Shown here: positions 14,390 to 20,254 of the stretch, in pieces | Numbering within the stretch: the first letter of the stretch is position 1 | Layout of the letters: every line of letters starts with the position of its first letter | Source of the DNA: CAYUCJ01 sp049282265 | GTDB lineage: Bacteria > Desulfobacterota > DSM-4660 > Desulfatiglandales > Desulfatiglandaceae | NCBI GenBank assembly: GCA_049282265.1 | Contig: JBAPTR010000301.1 | Span: 1 to 20,254, forward strand | Direction of reading: 5' to 3' | DNA: 20,254 nt | Notes under the pieces: model-generated | The model's input: only the letters and a program-made list of their open reading frames with translations | Database searches by the model: none | What the model was told of the DNA's origin: nothing | Position numbers and translations under genes: made by a program

Positions 14390-14931
14390 GGCCGGTCTCC
14401 TCCCGCCAGCGCCCGCACCTGTTCGCGCACACGTTCGACACTCTTTGATAGGATGAAGTTGGCGAGCAATCCAACGATCACCGGGATCAGGAACGTGACG
14501 ATATATCGCAGAACGGTGATCCTGACGCCCAGAAGCGCCACTTCCATGGGGAGCCTGGTCAGAGTCCATACGTTTTTGGCTGCGATAAAGGCCATGACGG
14601 TGCCGATTTCCGCACCGCCGATGAAAAAAGATGCCGCAATGGGGTAGGATATATAAGGCCCGCCTGGAACGAGCGCTCCTGCAACAGCACCCAGCAATAC
14701 CGCTTTGACGCCGGCGCCCCGTCCCAGCCATCTTTCGATGAATTCACGGGAAACCATGACCTGTATGAGGCCGGCCAGCAGAAATGCTGCTGCCAGCAGG
14801 GGGGCGATCTCCGCCAGCATAAGCCCGCCCTCCTTCAGGCCGGACAGCACCAGGGGCATGCCTCCCCGACTGTAGGCCAGCACCGACAGTGCCGCAGCGG
14901 CAATCGCCATGCCTATGGTGATGTTTCTCAT
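14386..14931 (-). CDS. Half-size permease, first of a pair (PF03773/DUF318-like)
   Basis: 181 residues from ATG 14931, which has AGGAGG 5 nt upstream; a longer frame from 15009 would add 26 non-conserved residues and is rejected. About four to five transmembrane helices. The motif GALVPGGPYISYPIAAS at residues 85-101 is nearly the same as in the downstream partner. LIQVMVSREFIERWLGRGAG before it and RLPMEVALLGVRITVLRYI after it also align between the two. The C-terminus ends in a charged cytoplasmic tail. The overlap with the next gene implies coupled, stoichiometric production. Confidence 0.82.
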   Translation of the reverse strand: MRNITIGMAIAAAALSVLAYSRGGMPLVLSGLKEGGLMLAEIAPLLAAAFLLAGLIQVMVSREFIERWLGRGAGVKAVLLGAVAGALVPGGPYISYPIAASFFIGGAEIGTVMAFIAAKNVWTLTRLPMEVALLGVRITVLRYIVTFLIPVIVGLLANFILSKSVERVREQVRALAGGDRP

Positions 14932-15420
14932 AGTGTCCTCCTTTTCACTCGGATCGTCTCCTGCACGCTTTTCGCACAATCCGGGACTAATGAATCCGGG
15001 AATCGGCACTCACGATGTTGCAAGGCGGCGCCTGATATTCCGTTGCGGGTGAACGGACTCCGGAGGTGCGGTGGTACCGATCACGATGATTGTAAAACGC
15101 ATTCCTCCGATTTTTTTCTCTCAGCGTCCCAGGTACAAAGTCTCCGCCATGGGGGACAAGGATCGCCGTGGGCGATTCCAAAGGCATACGATTAGAATGG
15201 CCGCGGCATATCTGACGGCCATCCCAATTCTTCCTGCTTTTTTCTTAATTCCACTCAATTTTGAATTTATCATCCCGGGTCGCCAGAGAGCAAGACATTT
15301 GTTGCTGGGTAAAACCTGATGATTTTTTAAAAAGTCATCAAGTCTTGAAACTTGCAAACACATATCGGATAAAAAAATGAGTTGGTTATTCACTTATGTC
15401 CGCCCCTAATATCCATGCTT
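14932..15420. other. 489-bp region with no supported gene
   Basis: Located between the permease operon start and the end of the exporter gene. A 90-codon - strand frame (15121-15393) and an 82-codon + strand frame (15071-15319) overlap each other; neither has a good ribosome-binding site or a recognised motif. An AT-centred palindrome at 15317-15340 is the only clear structure. The promoter of the permease pair should lie near 14950-15070, but I see no convincing boxes. Confidence 0.5.
15317..15340. repeat. 24-bp AT-centred palindrome downstream of the exporter gene
   Basis: TGATGA (15317-15322) and TCATCA (15335-15340) flank a T-run/A-run centre; the whole is a palindrome with one mismatched pair. 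On the - strand it follows a small CAAGT/ACTTG stem, so together they could end the efflux operon transcript. It also has the form of a regulator-binding site. Confidence 0.45.
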
Positions 15421-16977
15421 CTATGAGGCATGCTCTTCAGCTTGGCGGTGCGAATATGGCTTCAAGAGCAACGCCAGGGGAATCCCTGCAAAGAGAAACA
15501 GGCCCGCAAAGACAAATCCGTTTTGAAAAGCCAGAACCTGCGCATGGTGCAGGATCACCTGGGTCGAAGCGGTCAGCGCCTTCAGCCGTCCTGTGGGTAA
15601 AAGACCATGGGTCAGGTGAAATACGAGTGACGAGGATTTCAGGGCCAGGCGATGGAATTGGTTCGACTGGGCCGGCAGCAGTCCTCCCAGACTCACGGCG
15701 TGGGTGTGAGCGGCGTTTGTGACAAATGTGTTGAGCAACGCAATGCCAAAAGAACCACCCACACGCTGTGAAATAGACAGGAAACTGGAGACCATGGTGA
15801 CCGTCTCTTTTGGAACGGCGTTGAGTGCGGCCGTAATCAGAGGCGTCATCATGAATGCCAGGCCGAACCCTCTCACCACTTGAGGCCCGATGATCGCCCT
15901 ATAACCCGACAGGGGATCCAGATTCCCATACAGGATCAACGAAATGCCGGTCGCGGTCGTGCCCATGGTTACCAGCCACCGGTAGCTGTACTTGTCGGTG
16001 AGCCTGCCTGCAATGGGCATCATGATGCCTACCACCACGGCGCCTGGCATCATCCACAGCCCCGCCTGAATGGTTGTATATCCCACCAGGTTCTCGAGAA
16101 AAATGGGCAGCAGGAACAATCCGCCGAAAAGTCCGATGGCCCGGAAAATGGTCAGTAGGATACTGATGGTGAAATTGCGTATGAAAAAGAGCTTCAGATC
16201 CAACAGCGGATGGCTGACGGATGTTTCGATGGCGATGAAGAAGGCAAGGCCTACAAGCGTTACGGCGGTGCACAGCAGAATATAGTCGGAAGTCCATCCT
16301 TTTTCCTGGCCGTTGCTCAAGGCGATGAGGCCTGCGATCAAGGCCATGGACAGAAAGACAAAGCCCCAGCCGTCCAAGGGCACATGGTGACGTTCCGAAT
16401 CCGGCTCGGTCCTCATGATGGCCAGTCCGGCCAATATGGTGACGATGCCGACCGGTATGTTTACCGCAAAGATGGCCCGCCAACTGAACCAATCCGTGAG
16501 ATAGCCGCCCAAGGTCGGTCCCAATGCCGGGCCGACCATGATGCCCACGCCCCAGATCCCCAGGGCGCGTCCCCGTTCCTGGGGTTCGAAGAGATCGGTG
16601 ATGACCGCCAGACCGATGGGCTGTATGGAGCCGCTCCCCACGGCCTGGAAAACCCTCGCCGCGATCAGGGAATCGTAGCTCCAGGCAAGGGCACAGGCCG
16701 CGGAACCGGCCGTGAAGAGGGCCAGGCTTCCGAGATAAAGGGCCTTATACCCAACGCGGCTTGCAAGCCAGTTGACCAGAGGCATGGTGACGGCCGCAGC
16801 CAGCATGAAAGCAGTAGACACCCACTCGATCTCGTCACGATTCACGCCGAAGGAACTCATCATGTGCGGGAGCGCCACATTGACGATGCTCATGTCCAGT
16901 ATCGCCATGAATGCGCCCGACATGATGATGCCGAGCATGAGCCAGCGGTAAGAGCCGGTAGACTGGAGTCGGTCCAT
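15421..16977 (-). CDS. DHA2-family (EmrB/QacA-type) multidrug exporter
   Basis: 518-residue major facilitator protein with about 14 transmembrane helices, expected to expel drugs or toxic small molecules by proton exchange. Helix 1 has the DHA2 signature LDMSIVNVALPHM at residues 27-39. The loop after helix 2 has a short motif A (SRVGYKALY), and helix 5 carries motif C (GVGIMVGPALGPTLGGYL). A long hydrophilic segment precedes the last helix, as usual. The start at 16977 is 12 nt after the fusion-protein stop, with a modest AGAGAAG site. Third gene of the tetR-fusion protein-exporter operon; no TolC-type outer-membrane gene is in the window. Confidence 0.93.
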   Translation of the reverse strand: MDRLQSTGSYRWLMLGIIMSGAFMAILDMSIVNVALPHMMSSFGVNRDEIEWVSTAFMLAAAVTMPLVNWLASRVGYKALYLGSLALFTAGSAACALAWSYDSLIAARVFQAVGSGSIQPIGLAVITDLFEPQERGRALGIWGVGIMVGPALGPTLGGYLTDWFSWRAIFAVNIPVGIVTILAGLAIMRTEPDSERHHVPLDGWGFVFLSMALIAGLIALSNGQEKGWTSDYILLCTAVTLVGLAFFIAIETSVSHPLLDLKLFFIRNFTISILLTIFRAIGLFGGLFLLPIFLENLVGYTTIQAGLWMMPGAVVVGIMMPIAGRLTDKYSYRWLVTMGTTATGISLILYGNLDPLSGYRAIIGPQVVRGFGLAFMMTPLITAALNAVPKETVTMVSSFLSISQRVGGSFGIALLNTFVTNAAHTHAVSLGGLLPAQSNQFHRLALKSSSLVFHLTHGLLPTGRLKALTASTQVILHHAQVLAFQNGFVFAGLFLFAGIPLALLLKPYSHRQAEEHAS

Positions 16978-16989
16978 GGATGGCTTCTC

Positions 16990-18066
16990 TTACTCCACGG
17001 GCCTTGCCGGATGGACATGAATGTGGACTTCGGCGGAAAGACCGGGACCGATGGGCCGATTGACGGGGCCAACGATGGCGATGCGAAGCGCCACGCGTTG
17101 GGTCACCTTGATGTAGGTCCCTGCAACTCCCTGGGCCGGGATCAGACTGAACTCTGAATTCGCGGCCCGCATGATTCCGATCACGCGCCCCTTCATGTGG
17201 AGCCCCGGAAAGGCGTCTACCGCAATATCCACGGGGTCTCCCTCCGCAATCTCGTGGAGATATTTTTCCTCAATGTTCGCGTCGACCCGCAGGGTGGCCA
17301 TGTTCAACAGGGTCAGGACGGGGGTCCCCTCCGGGAGCATGGCACCGGGATCCCGCCACCGTCGGACGATCACGCCGTCAAACGGGGCTCGAATCATCGC
17401 ATAACCCAGTCTGATCCCGGCCTTTGACAGGGAGGCTTCGGCCTCCTTCATTTGACCCTTGGCCAATGCCACTTCGGCCATCGCGGCCCTGACATCCTCG
17501 GGACGGGTCCCGTTCTGAAGGAGTTTCAGCTTGTGCAGGGCTTCCTCCAGGGCCTGCCTGGCGGCGTCGGAACTACTCTCGGCACGATTCAGCTGGCTGA
17601 GACTGGTGGCCTTCCTGTTGTAAAGGGTCTTTATCCGGGTCAATTCAATAAGGGTCAGGTTTTCTTCGGCCCGAAGTCTCTCTGTCGCTGCTTCGGCGAC
17701 TTTGATTTCCTGGGGTACCGGACCGTTCAGGGCCCTTGCGTATCTGGCCTGGGCCAGGGCCAATCTTGCCCTGGCGGAGCCCAAGGCGCCCCGGGCCTTG
17801 GCCAGAGAGGCCTGAAGCAACTGATCGTTCAGGACAAAAAGCGCCTGTCCCTTTAGAACCTTGTCACCCTCCCGCACCAGGACCTTCGAGAGCACCCCGC
17901 TTACCTGAGGGGCGAGATCCACGAGATCACCACCGATGCGTGCGTCGTCGGAATAGACGATCCCTCGCATAAAGAACAACCAGTAGGCCCCGGCTGCAAG
18001 GGCCAAAATGATCAGGACGCCTGAGACCAGCAGGATCTTTCGGCCGATGGAAACCTGTTTTTTCAC
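16990..18066 (-). CDS. HlyD/EmrA-type membrane fusion protein
   Basis: 358 residues. One N-terminal transmembrane helix (about 10-31) anchors the protein, followed by the first half of a lipoyl domain (VSGVLSKVLVREGDKVLKGQ), a long Ala/Arg/Leu-rich coiled-coil hairpin (about 85-205), the second lipoyl half (IRAPFDGVIVRRWRDPGAML) and a beta-barrel domain. It should link the inner-membrane exporter to an outer-membrane channel. The GTG at 18066 is chosen: it lies 4 nt after the repressor stop with GAGG at a proper distance, and a longer frame from 18174 would overlap the repressor gene by about 100 bp. Confidence 0.92.
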   Translation of the reverse strand: MKKQVSIGRKILLVSGVLIILALAAGAYWLFFMRGIVYSDDARIGGDLVDLAPQVSGVLSKVLVREGDKVLKGQALFVLNDQLLQASLAKARGALGSARARLALAQARYARALNGPVPQEIKVAEAATERLRAEENLTLIELTRIKTLYNRKATSLSQLNRAESSSDAARQALEEALHKLKLLQNGTRPEDVRAAMAEVALAKGQMKEAEASLSKAGIRLGYAMIRAPFDGVIVRRWRDPGAMLPEGTPVLTLLNMATLRVDANIEEKYLHEIAEGDPVDIAVDAFPGLHMKGRVIGIMRAANSEFSLIPAQGVAGTYIKVTQRVALRIAIVGPVNRPIGPGLSAEVHIHVHPARPVE

Positions 18067-18070
18067 TGTA

Positions 18071-18685
18071 TCATTCCTCTTTCGCTTTATCGCTTCGCTT
18101 CTTTGGGGATGCTCCCCGGTAGAACAACTCCAGCACCAGTTCAACCCCCTGCATGGCCTTCGGGGCATCCGCAAGGTCGCGGGCGCCCGTCCTCAACATG
18201 CCCAGCAGAAACTTTGCCAATATGTCGGGAGGAACGTCGGTGCGGATCCCTTTTTCGGCAACGCCTCTGCCTATGATTTGCGCCAGGGCGTCGATGAGGT
18301 TCCGGCGTTTTGCGATCCATCGCTCGCGAATGCTCTTCCTCTCCCAGTACATGCGGTTTTCATCGGTCTGGATCATGCGGAACAACTGCTTCCTGCTTTT
18401 GAAAAAAGTGCCGATCTCGACGCAAGCGCTCCGTAGCTGGTTTTCAAACAAGGCATTCCCGCTGACTTTTCGCCTCAGGAGCCCGCAGAGTTCGTCAAAT
18501 CCCGATATAGCCGTCTGAAAGAAGAGGTCGTCTTTATCCTGAAAATGCAGATAGATGGTCCCTTTGCCGACTCCTGCGGCCTGGGCTACCTGGTCCAGTG
18601 TAATTTCATGGAACCTTCGGCTGGTAAAAAGCTTTTCCACAACGTGCATGATCTTTTGTCTTTTATCGCTCTCTTTTCCCGGCAT
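18071..18685 (-). CDS. TetR-family transcriptional regulator of the efflux operon
   Basis: 204 residues with the N-terminal TetR helix-turn-helix: ITLDQVAQAAGVGKGTIYLHF at about 28-48, followed by a divergent all-helical ligand-binding domain. AGGAG lies 8 nt before the ATG at 18685. As first gene of the operon, with a palindrome at its own transcription start, it most likely represses itself and the two transport genes until a ligand binds. The C-terminal tail is Lys-rich. The inducer cannot be deduced. Confidence 0.93.
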   Translation of the reverse strand: MPGKESDKRQKIMHVVEKLFTSRRFHEITLDQVAQAAGVGKGTIYLHFQDKDDLFFQTAISGFDELCGLLRRKVSGNALFENQLRSACVEIGTFFKSRKQLFRMIQTDENRMYWERKSIRERWIAKRRNLIDALAQIIGRGVAEKGIRTDVPPDILAKFLLGMLRTGARDLADAPKAMQGVELVLELFYRGASPKKRSDKAKEE

Positions 18686-18726
18686 GCTATGGACTCCTGC
18701 TTGATGGACTTCCTCATCTCAAAGAA

Positions 18727-18740
18727 ACTGACCAGTCAGT
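18727..18740. promoter_or_regulatory. Palindromic operator for the TetR-family regulator
   Basis: ACTGAC (18727-18732) and GTCAGT (18735-18740) form an exact inverted repeat with a 2-bp centre. It adjoins the -10 box and covers the expected transcription start, 42 bp from the repressor start codon. The TGAC/GTCA half-site form is common among TetR-family operators. Confidence 0.75.
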
Positions 18741-18769
18741 ACTATAAGGGCGGGATAGATTTTTGTCAA
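18741..18769 (-). promoter_or_regulatory. Near-consensus sigma-70 promoter of the efflux operon
   Basis: On the - strand TTGACA (complement of 18764-18769), a 17-nt spacer and TATAGT (complement of 18741-18746). The -35 and spacing are perfect and the -10 matches 5 of 6. It is strong and directly followed by the operator palindrome. Confidence 0.8.
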
Positions 18770-18891
18770 GTCGGCGGATTCCGCCCTGATCCACCATCAA
18801 CGTATCATCTGCACCGAAAGCCACAAGGGTATTAAGAATATGTTTTGACGCTCCTGTAATTCCAATTATAATGCGGTTAGCTTGTGCCCAT

Positions 18892-18908
18892 CCAAAAATA
18901 TATTTTGG
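18892..18908. repeat. AT-rich inverted repeat
   Basis: CCAAAA (18892-18897) pairs with TTTTGG (18903-18908) around five bases. A competing pairing exists between GCCCA (18886-18890) and TGGGC (18906-18910). Confidence 0.4.
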
Positions 18909-18957
18909 GCACTGCTGAGTTTCCAATCCGGAAATGAGAATTCTTGCGCAAGGTCTA

Positions 18958-19005
18958 GGGTTCCGGGAACCCGCTGCGAAGCAGTGGGACTTCGTCATCG
19001 CGAAG
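18958..19005. repeat. Three tandem hairpins, possible dispersed repeat unit
   Basis: Successive exact stems are GGGTTC/GAACCC (18958-18963, 18967-18972; 3-nt loop), CTGC/GCAG (18974-18977, 18981-18984; GAA loop) and CTTCG/CGAAG (18990-18994, 19001-19005). The spacing and short loops resemble REP-type or other extragenic palindromic repeats. Confidence 0.5.
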
Positions 19006-19233
19006 CGGTGCTAAGAAATCAAGGGATTACGCGGAGGCGTACTGTAGCGCCGTATAAATGATCCCGCAGACTTGTTCGCCTCTGGCGGATTGACGCCGCC
19101 TGTCCCGTCGTAGCCTTGGCGTAGTCGGAAGATTGCGGAAAAAGGCCATTTATGGATGAAAACCGGGTGGCATTTGAATGCGAATTGAAATATGATCAAC
19201 CGAATGGTAAATAACGACAAGGGGGGATGAAGC

Positions 19234-20254
19234 ATGGCCCTGAATCTTAACGCCGTGGGCAAGAAGATCGGCCCCGTGGAAAAGGAATACAACTGGAAGG
19301 ACCTTGTTCTCTACGCCCTGGGTGTGGGTGCCGGTTTCGATGATCTGGCCTATTGTTTTGAGCAGGACCTTAAGGTCATCCCCAGCTATTCCATCGCCAG
19401 CGTGTTTGAATTCCTGGCCGAGGTGGGCATTACCTCCAATGCGGACCTGTCGGGTATTTTGCACGGCGAACAGGATATCTTGTTCCACAACCCCATACCC
19501 ACGGAAGGCACGCTGACCACCGAGGGCAGGATCACAGACATCTTCGACAAGGGAGCGGACAAGGGCGCCCTAGTCAAGGCCGAGGCCGAGACCTACCATT
19601 CCAACGGCCGGAAGCTCTTTACCAATATCTTTACCCTATTCTGCAGAAAGGATGGCGGGTTTGGCGGTGAACCCGGGCCGAGCGAACGCGTCGAATTTCC
19701 GGAAAGGGAGCCGGATTACGAAGAACACGCTGCTCCCTCGGCGGATCAACCCCTCCTCTACCGGTTGTCCGGTGATATCTTTCAGCTCCACGCAGACCCT
19801 GAATTCGCAAAGGCGAGCGGTTTTGAAAGGCCCATCATGCACGGATTGTGCACCCACGGCTATGCCTGCCGCGCGGTCATCAAGCATCTCTTCCCCGGTG
19901 AGCCGGAGCGCATGACCAGGTTCAGGGTCAGGTTCACGAGGACGCTGTATCCCGGCACCCCGATCATTACGCAGATATGGAAGATGGGAGATGGAAAGGC
20001 CTTTTTCAGGACGATCAATGGAGAGAACAATGACGTGGTCATTTACGGGGGCATCGTTGAATGGCTCAGCCGGGAAGCATTGGCGCAGCGCGAAAAGTCC
20101 GGCGGCATCCCGTTTGACAGCCAAGTGGCGGTGGTAACGGGTGCAGGAGCCGGTCTGGGCCGGACCTATGCCCTTGAACTGGCCAAACGGGGTGCCAGGG
20201 TGGTGGTCAATGACCTGGGCGGTGGTCGGGACGGTGCAGATGACGGGTCCGAGG
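19234..20254 (+). CDS. MaoC-type hydratase fused to short-chain dehydrogenase (MFE-2-like), 3' end outside window
   Basis: The frame stays open for 340 codons to the window edge. Residues about 1-290 are a double-hotdog 2-enoyl-CoA hydratase 2: an N-terminal half (MALNLNAVGKKIGP, VIPSYSIASVFEF) and a C-terminal half with catalytic D181 and H186 in GDIFQLHADPEFA and IMHGLCTHGYACRAV. From about 298 a Rossmann SDR domain starts (VAVVTGAGAGLGRTYALEL, then VVVNDLGG). In peroxisomal MFE-2 the SDR precedes the hydratase; here the order is reversed. The usual GDxNPLH reads GDIFQLH, keeping D and H only. It likely carries out hydration and (R)-3-hydroxyacyl-CoA dehydrogenation in beta-oxidation. AGGGGGG precedes the ATG. 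Confidence 0.92.
   Translation, partial: MALNLNAVGKKIGPVEKEYNWKDLVLYALGVGAGFDDLAYCFEQDLKVIPSYSIASVFEFLAEVGITSNADLSGILHGEQDILFHNPIPTEGTLTTEGRITDIFDKGADKGALVKAEAETYHSNGRKLFTNIFTLFCRKDGGFGGEPGPSERVEFPEREPDYEEHAAPSADQPLLYRLSGDIFQLHADPEFAKASGFERPIMHGLCTHGYACRAVIKHLFPGEPERMTRFRVRFTRTLYPGTPIITQIWKMGDGKAFFRTINGENNDVVIYGGIVEWLSREALAQREKSGGIPFDSQVAVVTGAGAGLGRTYALELAKRGARVVVNDLGGGRDGADDGSE

Larger units (their letters stand above)
18770..19233. other. 464-bp structured non-coding region
   Basis: No supported CDS lies between the efflux promoter and the multifunctional-enzyme gene. It holds an AT-rich stem at 18892-18908, three tandem hairpins at 18958-19005, and a GC-rich stretch at 19060-19130 with short imperfect inverted repeats. 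No clear promoter for the gene at 19234 was found. Confidence 0.5.

Noticed and set aside
15121..15393. 90-codon - strand frame with a hydrophobic stretch (MAVRYAAAILIVCLW)
   Set aside because: Weak GTG start, no good ribosome-binding site, overlapping frames on both strands, and no family recognised.
18714..18998. - strand frame containing RIIIGITGAS, reminiscent of UbiX/flavoprotein N-termini
   Set aside because: The similarity is only about ten residues, the following sequence does not continue the family, and the frame overlaps the near-consensus efflux promoter. At most a remnant.
19190..19230. Search for a sigma-54 promoter before the MFE-2-like gene
   Set aside because: A GG...GC pair (TGGCATTTGAATGC, 19169-19182) has 9 rather than 10 bases between the dinucleotides, so it does not fit the -24/-12 consensus.
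1..20254. CRISPR array, tRNA or rRNA genes
   Set aside because: No regularly spaced direct repeats were seen, and no tRNA cloverleaf or rRNA sequence was recognised by reading either strand.

Overview
The window reads as chromosome of a Gram-negative, probably anaerobic bacterium, most likely a Desulfobacterota (deltaproteobacterial) sulfate reducer or syntroph. This rests on moderate GC content, a RicT-type PSP1 protein overlapping a methionyl-tRNA synthetase with a fused tRNA-binding domain, many dispersed acyl-CoA genes (MaoC, PaaI, 3-hydroxyacyl-CoA dehydrogenase, a MaoC-SDR fusion) and a short-type AMP-forming acetate-CoA ligase. It is an inference from gene content, not a phylogenetic result.

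Positions 1-6456 are mostly housekeeping. After an inverted repeat at the left edge, ricT, metG and xth form an overlapping + strand operon. They converge on nth (-), whose iron-sulfur motif carries a His in place of the second Cys. An AMMECR1-family gene has its own good promoter. A truncated PAS-domain gene and a lipoprotein of unknown function follow.

Positions 6549-12921 lie on the - strand and are mainly acyl-CoA and small-molecule metabolism. They hold an acetate-CoA ligase with a clear promoter, a YaiI-family protein, a MaoC-like hydratase, and a five-gene set transcribed as carboxymuconolactone-decarboxylase-like protein, 3-hydroxyacyl-CoA dehydrogenase, PaaI-type thioesterase, a 71-residue small ORF and a cupin. 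Between the intact genes are decayed fragments: an NYN-domain remnant (about 9823-9999) and an ORF6N-domain remnant (11141-11281).

Positions 12970-13860 are a scar region: a promoter-plus-terminator unit that could make a small RNA, a broken IS110-family transposase and an MgtC-family gene that stops early. Next come two overlapping half-size permease genes that look like paralogues (- strand).

Positions 15421-18769 form a self-contained efflux module on the - strand: a TetR-family repressor, a membrane fusion protein and a 14-helix drug exporter, driven by a near-consensus sigma-70 promoter with a 14-bp palindromic operator at the start point. After a structured non-coding stretch with tandem hairpins, a large + strand gene starts at 19234 and runs off the window. 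It has an N-terminal hydratase-2 part and a C-terminal short-chain dehydrogenase part, a bacterial relative of peroxisomal multifunctional enzyme 2 with the domain order reversed.

No complete novel defence or mobile system is visible. The most unusual points are the Nth ligand change, the split permease pair, the candidate small RNA by the IS110 scar, and several decayed gene fragments lodged in one metabolic cluster.
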